A DNA stretch of 64,000 nucleotides from positions 3,596,001-3,660,000 of the forward strand of contig NZ_CP031969.1 in NCBI RefSeq assembly GCF_003443735.1, in the 5' to 3' direction. Below are positions 52,450-61,187 of this stretch, piece after piece. Both the position numbers and the translations under genes were made by a program. Every line of letters begins with the position of its first letter. The first letter of the stretch is position 1. Under the pieces are notes generated by a model. That model was not told where the DNA came from. It saw only the letters and a program-made list of their open reading frames with translations, and searched no databases. Source of the DNA: Streptomyces sp. CC0208. GTDB lineage: Bacteria > Actinomycetota > Actinomycetes > Streptomycetales > Streptomycetaceae.

Positions 52450-52621
52450 ACGACACTGTTCGACGATCTGTACGCACGGGAGTCTAGGCCCTGATAAAGG
52501 GACGGTAAGCAGCCCGTCACCCATCGAAAGCCGACGGAAAGCCGGAGGTGGGGTTTTCCCCAGCAAGCCGCGGCGGTCCGCCTCATGGCGCGCGGCCGTC
52601 TCGCGCGGCACGCTAGCCCAT

Positions 52622-53845
52622 ATGACCGAACGCCACACGTCCCTGAGCCGTGCCGTGACCACCGGCAGAGACGGCGGAACCGACGACGGCCGGCCGCCGC
52701 CGGCCCGTTTCGCCTTCGACGCGCACACCTGGAAGGAGATCGCGCATCTCCTGGCGAACCTCCCGGTGTCGATCCTCGGCTTCACCTACGTCGTGACCGT
52801 GCTCTTCACCGGCTTCTGGCTGACGGTCACGGTGATCGGGCTCCCGCTGCTCGCGGCGGGCCTGCTGGGGGCGCGGCAGCTGGGCAAGCTGGAGCGGGCG
52901 CGGGCCCGGGCGCTGCTCGGGGTGCGGGTGGACGAGCCGAGCCGCCTGCCGTGGCGCGCCAGGAACGGCGGCAACGGCTTCTTCGCCCAGCTGTGGATGG
53001 CGGTGAAGGACCCCGTGGGCTGGCGGACGGTGCTGTACGACTTCATCCGGCTGCCGTGGGGGGTGCTCACCTTCACCATCACGTTGACGTCGCTGTTCGT
53101 GCTGTGGCCGGTGCTGCCGTTCATCGCGCGGGGCCTCGCCAACGTCGACCGGGCGATGGTGCGCGGTCTGCTGTCGCCCTCCGACGAGCTGGAACGGCGT
53201 ATCGCGGAGCTGGAGTCGGACCGGGGGGTCGTGGTGGACGCGGCCGCGTCCGACCTGCGGCGCATCGAGCGCGATCTGCACGACGGGGCGCAGGCCCGGC
53301 TGGTCAACCTGGCCATGGGGCTCGGTCTCGCGAAGGAGAAGCTCCTGGAGGACCCGGAGTACGCGCAGGCGATGGTCGCGGAGGCGCACGGCGAGGTGAA
53401 GCTGGCACTCCAGGAGCTGCGGGATCTGGCGCGGGGCATCCATCCCGCCGTACTGACGGACCGCGGACTCGACGCCGCCCTCTCGTCGGTCGCCTCGCGC
53501 TGCACGGTCCCGGTGAAGGTGACCGCCGACCTCGACGCGCGGCCGGTCCAGGCCATCGAGGGGATCGCCTACTTCACCGTCTCGGAGCTGCTCCAGAACA
53601 TCAGCAAGCACAGTGGCGCGCGGTCGGCGTCGGTCGACGTGTGGCGGGCGGAGGACCGGCTGCTCATCCAGGTGTGGGACGACGGCCGCGGCGGCGCCCG
53701 GCTCGACGGCGGCACCGGTATGCGCGGGCTCGCGGAGCGCCTCGACGCGGTGGACGGACTGTTCGTCGTCGACTCCCCGCCGGGCGGCCCGACGGTCGTC
53801 ACGGCGGAGCTGCCGTGGCGGGACCGGGTCCGGGAGCGGCCGTAG
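52622..53845 (+). CDS. Membrane sensor histidine kinase (NarL-partner type), 1
   Basis: A 407-residue kinase. Two pairs of membrane helices (about 45-82 and 140-170) form a sensor module without a large external loop. A HisKA_3 dimerisation domain has the phospho-acceptor His220 in ERDLHDGAQARL, and a HATPase_c domain has the N box SELLQNISKHS and G boxes DDGRGG and GGTGMRGLAERL. It is a close paralogue of the next gene. No good ribosome site was seen before the ATG. It is divergent from nuoA. The likely partner is the response regulator at 56436. Confidence 0.93.
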   Translation: MTERHTSLSRAVTTGRDGGTDDGRPPPARFAFDAHTWKEIAHLLANLPVSILGFTYVVTVLFTGFWLTVTVIGLPLLAAGLLGARQLGKLERARARALLGVRVDEPSRLPWRARNGGNGFFAQLWMAVKDPVGWRTVLYDFIRLPWGVLTFTITLTSLFVLWPVLPFIARGLANVDRAMVRGLLSPSDELERRIAELESDRGVVVDAAASDLRRIERDLHDGAQARLVNLAMGLGLAKEKLLEDPEYAQAMVAEAHGEVKLALQELRDLARGIHPAVLTDRGLDAALSSVASRCTVPVKVTADLDARPVQAIEGIAYFTVSELLQNISKHSGARSASVDVWRAEDRLLIQVWDDGRGGARLDGGTGMRGLAERLDAVDGLFVVDSPPGGPTVVTAELPWRDRVRERP

Positions 53846-53975
53846 CACCAGGGGAAGGGGTGGGGAAAACCCCCCTTCCAAGACGCCGACGGCCTCCATG
53901 GTCCGTTGAGCCGCGGCCCAGCAGGGTGGAGGTACGACACCACAGGCGCGGGACGAGAGAAGAAGGACGACGTCG

Positions 53976-55319
53976 ATGGCCACGGACTACGGGTACGACA
54001 GTGGGCTCGGGTTCTCCGAGACAGTACGGCGGCACCGGGTGCCGGCCGGGCTGCGGGCGCCGTTCGAGGGGCGGACCTGGCGGGAGTTCGGCTATGTGCT
54101 GCTGAGCCTGCCGATCAGCATCGTGATGTTCACGTACGCCGTCACGATGATCTCGCTCGGCGCGGGCCTGCTCGTGACCTTCCTCGGGATTCCGGTCTTC
54201 GCGGCCGGGCTCGCCGGATGCCGTGGGCTCGGGGCGCTGGAGCGGGCGCGGGCGCGGGGTCTGCTGGGTCTTGAGGTCGGCGATCCGGAGCCGCTCGGGA
54301 TGCGGAAGCCCGGGTTCATGGCCTGGATCGGGGCGGTGCTCAAGAGCGGGACGTCGTGGCGAACGCTGCTGTACTCCGTGGTGCACCTGCCGTGGGCGAT
54401 CTTCTCGTTCGCCGTGGCGGTGAACTTCTGGGTGTACGGCTGGGCGTTGCTGACGTATCCGCTGTGGTTCTGGGTCTTCCCGGCGTACGTCGGTCAGGAC
54501 GGGCTTCAGCTCTACGGCGACGAGACCCACCACATCTATCTGAACAACCCGTTCGAGATCGGCGTGACCGCGCTGGTGGGGCTGTTGTTCACGCTGGCCA
54601 CGCCGTGGATCGTGCGGGCGCTGACGACGGTGGACCGGGTGATGGTGCACGGGCTGCTGGGGCCGACCCGGCTGTCGGCGCGGGTGGTGGAGCTGGAGTC
54701 GGACCGGGGGGTCGTGGTCGACACGGCCGCGGCCGATCTGCGGCGGATCGAGCGGGATCTGCACGACGGGGCGCAGGCCCGGCTGGTGGCTCTGGCCATG
54801 GATCTGGGGCTGGCCAAGGAGAAGCTCACGGAGGATCCCGCGGCGGCGGCGCGGATGGTGGACGAGGCGCACGGCGAGGTGAAGACGGCGCTCCAGGAGC
54901 TGCGGGATCTGGCGCGGGGGATCCATCCGGCGGTGCTGACCGACCGGGGTCTTGACGCGGCGCTGTCGGCGGTGGCCTCTCGGTGCACGGTGCCGGTGCA
55001 GGTGGAGGTGGATCTGCCGGCCCGGCCGGCGCCGGCGATCGAGGGGATCGCGTACTTCACGGTGTCCGAGCTGCTGCAGAACATCAGCAAGCACTCCCGG
55101 GCGACGTTCGCCGCGGTGGATGTGTGGCGGGTGGAGAACCGGCTCATGCTGCAGGTCGTGGACAACGGGGTGGGCGGAGCCGACGTGTCCTCCGGGTCCG
55201 GCCTCACGGGGCTCGCGGAACGCCTGGACGCGGTGGACGGGATCCTGGTCGTCGACTCACCGGTCGGGGGACCGACCCGGGTGACGGCGGAGCTGCCTTG
55301 GCGGAGCGAGCGGGTGTGA
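53976..55319 (+). CDS. Membrane sensor histidine kinase (NarL-partner type), 2
   Basis: A 447-residue paralogue of the previous kinase, with phospho-acceptor His263 in ERDLHDGAQARL and the same N and G boxes. Its sensor part differs by an insertion of about 35 residues (about 165-200), between membrane helices and containing DETHHIYLNNPFEIG, which is likely exposed outside the membrane. The catalytic halves of the two kinases are nearly identical over long stretches, such as HPAVLTDRGLDAALS. Tandem duplication with sensor divergence is the simplest reading. Confidence 0.94.
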   Translation: MATDYGYDSGLGFSETVRRHRVPAGLRAPFEGRTWREFGYVLLSLPISIVMFTYAVTMISLGAGLLVTFLGIPVFAAGLAGCRGLGALERARARGLLGLEVGDPEPLGMRKPGFMAWIGAVLKSGTSWRTLLYSVVHLPWAIFSFAVAVNFWVYGWALLTYPLWFWVFPAYVGQDGLQLYGDETHHIYLNNPFEIGVTALVGLLFTLATPWIVRALTTVDRVMVHGLLGPTRLSARVVELESDRGVVVDTAAADLRRIERDLHDGAQARLVALAMDLGLAKEKLTEDPAAAARMVDEAHGEVKTALQELRDLARGIHPAVLTDRGLDAALSAVASRCTVPVQVEVDLPARPAPAIEGIAYFTVSELLQNISKHSRATFAAVDVWRVENRLMLQVVDNGVGGADVSSGSGLTGLAERLDAVDGILVVDSPVGGPTRVTAELPWRSERV

Positions 55320-55400
55320 CGGGGGTTGTGTGAGGGGTGAAGGGTGAGGGGTGAGGGGGCCGTGGGGTGTCTTCGCCCCGCCGCCCTTACTCATGCCTCT

Positions 55401-55424
55401 CCCCCCCCCCCCCCCCCCCCCCCC
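55401..55424. repeat. Run of 24 C residues
   Basis: An uninterrupted tract of 24 cytosines, about 80 bases after the second kinase gene. It is exceptionally long for a bacterial genome and easily changes length in replication or in sequencing, so its exact length is uncertain. On the minus strand it is a G-run able to form a quadruplex. Confidence 0.9.
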
Positions 55425-55620
55425 GGGGCTGCCGCCGGGCGCGGAGGATTCGGTTGGTGGTGCCGGCCGCTGCCGCCCGGCGCGGGGGATTCGGTGAGTG
55501 GTGCCGGCCGTGGAGGCGGGGCTGGCGCTGCGCCGGGCGGGGGCCGCGCTGGGCCGGGACTGCGGCCGCGCGGGGCTGCGCCGCGCAGGAGCCGGGCCGT
55601 TGGGACTGCGCCGCGCGGGG

Positions 55621-55708
55621 CTGCGCCACGCAAGAGCCAGGCCGCACGAGACTGCGCCACGCAAGAGCCAGGCCGCACGAGACTGCGCCACGCAAGAGCC
55701 AGGCCGCG
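55621..55708. repeat. 31-base tandem repeat
   Basis: Two exact 31-base units starting CTGCGCCACGCAAGAGCCAG, followed by a partial third (about 25 bases). Related fragments with CACGCAAGAGCCAGGCC occur to about 55770. It belongs to the 55320-56435 gap, in which I see no gene. Confidence 0.85.
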
Positions 55709-55849
55709 TGGGGCCGGGCCCCGTGGGACTGCGCCGCGTGGGGCCGGGCCACGCAAGAGCCAGGCCACACGGGGCCGGGCCGCCTGGGCTGCGCCGCGCA
55801 GGAGCCCCGGCCGCGCAGGAGCCGGGACGCGTGGGGCCAGGCCGCGCAG

Positions 55850-56103
55850 GAGCCGAGCCGCGCGGAGCCAAGCCGCGCGGAGCCAAGCCGCGCGGAGCCA
55901 AGCCGCGTGAAGCCAGGCCCCGTGAAGCCAGGCCCCGTGAAGCCAGGCCGCGTGAAGCCAGGCCCCCTGGAGCCAGGCCGCGCGGAGCCAGGCCGCGCGG
56001 AGCCAGGCCCCGTGAAGCCAAGCCGCGCGGAGCCAGGCCCCGTGAAGCCAGCCCCCTGGAGCCAAGCCGCGTGAAGCCAGGCCGCGTGGAGCCAGGCCGC
56101 GTG
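55850..56103. repeat. 15-base minisatellite, 17 units
   Basis: Seventeen consecutive units with the consensus GAGCCAGGCCGCGTG; all are 15 bases except one of 14 (56045-56058). Sequence variants alternate in blocks, as in arrays that grow by slippage and unequal exchange. The 14-base unit shifts the frame within the array, arguing against a conserved coding function. Together with the 31-base repeats and the C-run it fills most of the 1.1-kb gap between the kinases and the response regulator. Confidence 0.92.
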
Positions 56104-56435
56104 GAGCCGGGTCAGGGCTGCGGCCGGCCAGACCGCAGCCCCGGCTCTCCGCGCCACCCCGGCTCCCCGCGCAGCCCCGGCTCCCCGCCCTTCAAACGGT
56201 CGCCCTCCACGCAAGGCCACCCACCCCGCCCCAGGAACAGCCATGCCCCCGCCACCTCCCCACCGCAAAACATGGCCGGATTCCGTGCATCACCCCCCGT
56301 TCTCGGCTCTTTGTTCGGATTCCCGGGCCCTATTCCCGTTGCCCGCGCCCGCCCGCATCCGAATGCTGGAATGCTGGACTTGTCCAGCAGGTGGGCAGGC
56401 AGTGGGCTGGGGGGCCGAGAGTCGTGGAGGACAGG

Positions 56436-57095
56436 GTGCGGGTGGTCATCGCCGAGGATTCAGTGCTGCTGAGGGAGGGCCTGACCCGGTTGCTGACCGA
56501 CCGCGGGCACGACGTCGTGGCCGGTGTGGGCGACGGGGAGGCGCTGATCAAGACCATCGGCGAGCTGGACGACCAGGGCGAGCTGCCCGATGTCGTCGTC
56601 GCCGATGTGCGGATGCCTCCGACCCATACGGACGAGGGCGTGCGAGCCGCCGTACAACTGCGCAAGGCGCATCCCGGACTCGGGGTACTCGTGCTGTCGC
56701 AGTACGTCGAGGAGCGGTACGCCACCGAGTTGCTGGCCGGGTCCAGCCGCGGGGTGGGGTACCTGCTCAAGGACCGGGTCGCGGAGGTGCGTGAGTTCGT
56801 GGACGCGGTGGTGCGGGTGGCCGAGGGAGGTACCGCCCTCGACCCCGAGGTGGTCGCCCAGCTGCTGGGACGCAGCCGTAAGCAGGACGTGCTCGCCCAT
56901 CTCACGCCCCGGGAGCGGGAGGTCCTGGGACTCATGGCCGAGGGGCGCACCAATTCGGCGATCGCGCGGCAGCTCGTCGTGAGCGACGGGGCCGTGGAGA
57001 AGCACGTCAGCAACATCTTCCTGAAGCTGGGGCTGTCCCCGAGCGACGGCGACCACCGGCGGGTGCTGGCGGTGCTGACCTATCTGAACTCCTGA
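56436..57095 (+). CDS. NarL/LuxR-type response regulator
   Basis: A 219-residue two-component regulator. The receiver domain has Asp57 as the phosphorylation site (VVVADVRMPP), acidic residues Glu7 and Asp8 at the N terminus, and Lys in LLKDRVAEV. The output is a LuxR-type helix-turn-helix, LTPREREVLGLMAEGRTNSA and ARQLVVSDGAVEKHVSNIFL. The GTG at 56436 has GGAGG at 5 bases; a GTG at 56424 is possible. It is likely the partner of one or both upstream kinases, although 1.1 kb of repeats separate them. Target genes may include the nuo and kor clusters on either side; this is inferred from position only. Confidence 0.92.
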   Translation: MRVVIAEDSVLLREGLTRLLTDRGHDVVAGVGDGEALIKTIGELDDQGELPDVVVADVRMPPTHTDEGVRAAVQLRKAHPGLGVLVLSQYVEERYATELLAGSSRGVGYLLKDRVAEVREFVDAVVRVAEGGTALDPEVVAQLLGRSRKQDVLAHLTPREREVLGLMAEGRTNSAIARQLVVSDGAVEKHVSNIFLKLGLSPSDGDHRRVLAVLTYLNS

Positions 57096-57346
57096 CCCGC
57101 ACCGGGACGGGAGCGGGGCCGGGACCGGGGGCGAGACCAAGAACCGAAGAACGATGACGGAGCGTCTTCAAGGAAAGCGCCGGGGGGCGAGTGAATCGTG
57201 ACAAGTCGGGGCGTCGTACCGTCTCAAAACCGCTTTCATCATGCGAATGACCGAGGGAAGGCGACCCTCGCGGTCGTAGGGTTGATCCTGGGAAGGCCTG
57301 CGGGAAGGCCGCTCCCGAACAGCCGCCCAGAGGGAGGTCCAGTTCA

Positions 57347-59275
57347 GTGACCAGTCAGGTCAGCAGCCCAGCGGAGCAGGCCGACGAAGCCGTCGTGGGA
57401 GAGCAGCGCAACGAGGCCGGCGTGAAGGACGTCCGCCGCCTCGACCGGGTGATCATTCGTTTCGCGGGCGACTCCGGTGACGGGATGCAGCTCACCGGGG
57501 ACCGTTTCACCTCGGAGACCGCGTCCTTCGGCAACGACCTGTCCACCCTTCCCAACTTCCCCGCCGAGATCCGGGCCCCTGCCGGAACCCTGCCGGGTGT
57601 CTCCTCGTTCCAGCTCCACTTCGCCGATCACGACATCCTCACTCCGGGTGACGCGCCGAACGTGCTCGTGGCCATGAACCCGGCCGCCCTGAAGGCCAAC
57701 ATCGCCGACCTGCCTCGCGGTGCGGAGATCATCGTCAACACGGACGAGTTCACCAAACGGGCGATGCAGAAAGTGGGGTACGCGGCCTCGCCGCTGGAGG
57801 ATGGCTCGCTCGACGGGTACAGCCTTCATCCGGTCCCCCTGACCACGCTGACCGTCGAGGCCCTCAAGGATTTCGACCTCAGTCGCAAAGAGGCCGAGCG
57901 CAGCAAGAACATGTTCGCGCTCGGCCTCTTGTCGTGGATGTACCACCGGCCCACCGAGGGCACGGAGAAGTTCCTGCGGACGAAGTTCGCGAAGAAACCG
58001 CAGATCGCCGAGGCGAACCTGGCGGCGTACCGGGCCGGCTGGAACTTCGGCGAGACGACCGAGGACTTCGCCGTCTCCTACGAGATCGCCCCGGCCACGA
58101 AGGCGTTCCCGGTCGGCACCTACCGCAACATCTCCGGGAACCTGGCGCTGTCCTACGGACTGGTCGCCGCGTCCCGCCAGGCGGACCTGCCGCTGTTCCT
58201 GGGCTCGTACCCGATCACCCCGGCCTCGGACATCCTGCACGAGCTGAGCAAGCACAAGAACTTCGGCGTACGGACCTTCCAGGCCGAGGACGAGATCGCC
58301 GGCATCGGCGCGGCGCTGGGCGCGGCCTTCGGCGGCTCACTGGCGGTGACGACGACCTCCGGGCCGGGCGTGGCCCTGAAGTCGGAGACCATCGGGCTCG
58401 CGGTCTCCCTGGAGCTGCCGCTCCTCGTCATCGACATCCAGAGAGGCGGCCCGTCGACGGGTCTGCCGACCAAGACCGAGCAGGCGGACCTGCTGCAGGC
58501 GATGTTCGGGCGCAACGGCGAGGCGCCGGTGCCGATCGTCGCCCCCCGCACCCCGGCAGACTGCTTCGACGCGGCGCTGGAGGCGGCCCGGATCGCGCTG
58601 ACGTACCGCACGCCGGTGATGCTGCTCTCGGACGGCTACCTGGCCAACGGCTCCGAGCCCTGGCGGATCCCGGAGCTGGACGAACTCCCGGATCTGACCG
58701 TGCAGTTCGCGCAGGGCCCGAACCACACCCTGGACGACGGCACCGAGGTCTTCTGGCCCTACAAGCGCGACCCGCAGACCCTGGCCCGTCCCTGGGCCGT
58801 GCCCGGCACACCCGGCCTCGAACACCGCATCGGCGGGATCGAGAAGGAGGACGGGTCGGGCAACATCTCCTATGCCCCGGCCAACCACGACTTCATGGTC
58901 CGTATCCGCCAGGCCAAGATCGACGGGATCGACGTACCGGATCTGGACGTGGACGATCCGCATGAGGCGCGCACGCTGGTGCTGGGCTGGGGATCGACGT
59001 ACGGCCCCATCACGGCGGCGGTACGGCGCCTGCGGACGGCCGGCGAGTCGATCGCTCAGGCCCATCTGCGCCACCTCAACCCCTTTCCGGGCAACCTGGG
59101 CGCGGTGCTGAAGGCGTACGACAAGGTCGTCATCCCGGAGATGAACCTCGGACAGCTCGCCACGCTGGTGCGGGCGAAGTACCTGGTCGACGCGCACAGC
59201 TACAACCAGGTCAACGGCATGCCGTTCAAGGCCGAACAGCTGGCCACGGCTCTCAAGGAGGCCATCGATGGCTGA
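57347..59275 (+). CDS. korA: 2-oxoacid:ferredoxin oxidoreductase alpha subunit
   Basis: A 642-residue fused gamma-alpha chain of a thiamine-diphosphate enzyme that oxidatively decarboxylates 2-oxoglutarate (or another 2-oxoacid) to the CoA thioester and reduces ferredoxin. The gamma part begins IIRFAGDSGDGMQLTGDRFT, and the alpha part has LGSYPITPASDILHELSKHK and FQAEDEIAGIGAALGAAFGG. The GTG start follows GGGAGG. It overlaps the beta subunit gene by 8 bases. Neither chain visibly carries the extra ferredoxin domain, so external ferredoxin is expected. Confidence 0.95.
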   Translation: MTSQVSSPAEQADEAVVGEQRNEAGVKDVRRLDRVIIRFAGDSGDGMQLTGDRFTSETASFGNDLSTLPNFPAEIRAPAGTLPGVSSFQLHFADHDILTPGDAPNVLVAMNPAALKANIADLPRGAEIIVNTDEFTKRAMQKVGYAASPLEDGSLDGYSLHPVPLTTLTVEALKDFDLSRKEAERSKNMFALGLLSWMYHRPTEGTEKFLRTKFAKKPQIAEANLAAYRAGWNFGETTEDFAVSYEIAPATKAFPVGTYRNISGNLALSYGLVAASRQADLPLFLGSYPITPASDILHELSKHKNFGVRTFQAEDEIAGIGAALGAAFGGSLAVTTTSGPGVALKSETIGLAVSLELPLLVIDIQRGGPSTGLPTKTEQADLLQAMFGRNGEAPVPIVAPRTPADCFDAALEAARIALTYRTPVMLLSDGYLANGSEPWRIPELDELPDLTVQFAQGPNHTLDDGTEVFWPYKRDPQTLARPWAVPGTPGLEHRIGGIEKEDGSGNISYAPANHDFMVRIRQAKIDGIDVPDLDVDDPHEARTLVLGWGSTYGPITAAVRRLRTAGESIAQAHLRHLNPFPGNLGAVLKAYDKVVIPEMNLGQLATLVRAKYLVDAHSYNQVNGMPFKAEQLATALKEAIDG

Positions 59276-60347
59276 GACGTCCACGGAAGGCACGGGCACG
59301 ATCGAAGCACTCCAGCTGGTCCCCAAGGCCGAGGCCCGCCAGAGCATGAAGGACTTCAAGAGCGACCAGGAAGTCCGCTGGTGCCCCGGCTGCGGTGACT
59401 ACGCGATCCTCGCGGCGGTCCAGGGCTTCATGCCGGAGCTGGGGCTGGCCAAGGAGAACATCGTCTTCGTCTCGGGCATCGGGTGCTCGTCGCGGTTCCC
59501 GTACTACATGAACACGTACGGCATGCACTCCATCCACGGGCGGGCGCCGGCGATCGCGACGGGTCTCGCGGCCTCGCGCCGGGACCTGTCGGTGTGGGTG
59601 GTGACGGGTGACGGCGACGCCCTCTCCATCGGCGGCAACCACCTCATCCACGCCCTGCGCCGCAACGTCAACCTGAAGATCCTGCTCTTCAACAACCGGA
59701 TCTACGGCCTCACGAAGGGGCAGTACTCCCCCACCTCAGAGGTCGGCAAGATCACCAAGTCGACGCCGATGGGGTCGCTGGACGCGCCCTTCAACCCGGT
59801 GTCCCTGGCGATCGGCGCGGAGGCGTCCTTCGTGGCCCGGACGGTGGACTCGGACCGCAAGCACCTCACGTCGGTGCTGCGGGAGGCGGCCGCCCACCCC
59901 GGCACCGCGCTGATCGAGATCTACCAGAACTGCAACATCTTCAACGACGGCGCCTTCGAGGCCCTCAAGGACAAGCAGCAGGCCGAGGAGGCGGTGATCC
60001 GCCTCGAACACGGGCAGCCGATCCGCTTCGGCACGGACCTGTCCAAGGGCGTGGTCCGGGACGCGGCGACAGGTGACCTGAAGGTGGTGCCGGTGACTGC
60101 GTCGAACGAGGCGGAGATCCTCGTCCACGACGCACACGCGTCGTCCCCGACGACCGCCTTCGCCCTGTCCCGCCTGGCCGACCCGGACACGCTGCACCAC
60201 ACCCCGATCGGCGTTCTGCGCTCGGTGGACCGGCCGGTGTACGACACGCAGATGGCGGACCAGCTGGATGCGGCGATCGAACAGAACGGCAAGGGGGACT
60301 TGGCGGCGTTGCTGGCCGGCGGGGACACCTGGACGGTGGTGGGCTGA
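59268..60347 (+). CDS. korB: 2-oxoacid:ferredoxin oxidoreductase beta subunit
   Basis: A 359-residue subunit that binds thiamine diphosphate through GDGDALSIGGNHLIHALRRN and holds the 4Fe-4S cluster; ligands include the Cys residues of WCPGCGD and IGCSSR and one in QNCNIF. With KorA it forms the complete enzyme. The pair lies 5 kb from a nuo cluster without NADH-input subunits, which makes reduced ferredoxin a tempting electron source for that complex, although the genes are not in one operon. Confidence 0.95.
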   Translation: MAETSTEGTGTIEALQLVPKAEARQSMKDFKSDQEVRWCPGCGDYAILAAVQGFMPELGLAKENIVFVSGIGCSSRFPYYMNTYGMHSIHGRAPAIATGLAASRRDLSVWVVTGDGDALSIGGNHLIHALRRNVNLKILLFNNRIYGLTKGQYSPTSEVGKITKSTPMGSLDAPFNPVSLAIGAEASFVARTVDSDRKHLTSVLREAAAHPGTALIEIYQNCNIFNDGAFEALKDKQQAEEAVIRLEHGQPIRFGTDLSKGVVRDAATGDLKVVPVTASNEAEILVHDAHASSPTTAFALSRLADPDTLHHTPIGVLRSVDRPVYDTQMADQLDAAIEQNGKGDLAALLAGGDTWTVVG

Positions 60348-60365
60348 CCGCCCCTGGCAACAGCG

Positions 60366-60396
60366 GGGCCCGGATGCGCACACGGCATCCGGGCCC
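60366..60396 (+). terminator. Terminator after korB
   Basis: A perfect 12-base stem (GGGCCCGGATGC with its complement) and a 7-base loop, 19 bases after the korB stop, followed by TTGTCGTT. Confidence 0.88.
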
Positions 60397-60703
60397 TTGT
60401 CGTTCCCACGTCAGGATGGATTCGCAGTCGCCACGTCCGGGCGTCCGACGGTTGCCGGTGCTTTCCCTCGGACAGGTCTTCCAGGCTGCTGATGACCACG
60501 GCGAGGGAGGGAGCGTCGATGGCTCGGTCCGCGAATCCGGCCGACGTGTTTGCGCGCCGCGGGGCCCGTCCGTCGCGCCTGTGGATTCTGTACGTCCAAG
60601 GCGAACCCCCAGGTCACACATGGACAGGGACGACGACAGCCCTGCCCGGGTCGGGGCGCTTACGCCGCCCGGTGGCCGAACCGAGTGAACCCCGCGTGCG
60701 TCG
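60397..60703. other. Gap without a convincing gene
   Basis: About 300 bases between the korB terminator and the HxlR gene. Short open frames exist on both strands (for example an ATG at 60519), but none has a good ribosome site together with protein-like composition. It may hold degraded sequence; nothing can be assigned. Confidence 0.6.
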
Positions 60704-61096
60704 TCACTGACCGGCGCCGCCCCTTCGCGCGTCGTACGCCTCGCGTGCCCCCTGCACCGCCGACATCCTCTTCGCGGTCCACTCCGCCAGCCCCCGTACC
60801 TGTTCCGCCGCCTCGCGGCCGAGGTCGGTCAGGGAGTAGTCGACTCTCGGGGGGATCACCGGCTTGGCGTCGCGGTGGACCAGGCCGTCGCGTTCGAGGG
60901 TCTGGAGGGTCTGGGTGAGCATCTTCTCGCTCACCCGGCCGATCGCCCGGCGCAGTTCGCTGAAGCGGTGGGGGCGGTCGAGGAGCTGGATCAGGACCAG
61001 GACGCCCCAGCGGCTCGTCACGTGCTCCAGGACGAGGCGGTGGGGGCACATCGCCTCGCCGGACGAGGTCAAGGGGCTCACTGCACTTACTGCCAT
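60704..61096 (-). CDS. HxlR-family regulator
   Basis: A 130-residue winged-helix regulator. The HxlR signature is clear: MCPHRLVLEHVTSRWGVLVL with the conserved Cys (residue 17), then ELRRAIGRVSEKMLTQTLQT and ERDGLVHRDAKPVIPPRVDY. Some relatives sense electrophiles or quinones through that Cys. It is divergent from the NAD(P)H-binding reductase gene, which it probably controls. Confidence 0.94.
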   Translation of the reverse strand: MAVSAVSPLTSSGEAMCPHRLVLEHVTSRWGVLVLIQLLDRPHRFSELRRAIGRVSEKMLTQTLQTLERDGLVHRDAKPVIPPRVDYSLTDLGREAAEQVRGLAEWTAKRMSAVQGAREAYDARRGGAGQ

Positions 61097-61099
61097 GCC

Positions 61100-61124
61100 A
61101 GTACCTTACTTCAAAGTGGGTACT
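61100..61124. promoter_or_regulatory. HxlR operator candidate
   Basis: AGTACC and GGTACT are inverted repeats (6 bases, 13 apart) lying 3 bases upstream of the regulator start in the 91-base divergent gap. GTAC half-sites are typical of HxlR-type operators, and the position fits control of both genes. Confidence 0.65.
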
Positions 61125-61187
61125 TTCCAAGAGTTAGCGCTTCTCCTATGGTTAGTGCCACCGCACCCCACAAGGAGACCGCACATC

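Noticed and set aside
52340..52477. Upstream extension of the nuoA reading frame.
   Set aside because: It is coded by the 9-base repeats and is hydrophilic and Arg-rich, unlike any NuoA N terminus.
55344..56472. Overlapping open frames on both strands across the repeat region, some with pentapeptide-like periodicity (RGLAP).
   Set aside because: The periodicity comes from the 15-base DNA repeat. Several frames are open at once, one unit is 14 bases long and breaks the frame, and no ribosome site is seen.
60492..60710. Small plus-strand frame between korB and the HxlR gene.
   Set aside because: Composition is not protein-like and it runs into the 3' end of the opposite gene; no family resemblance.
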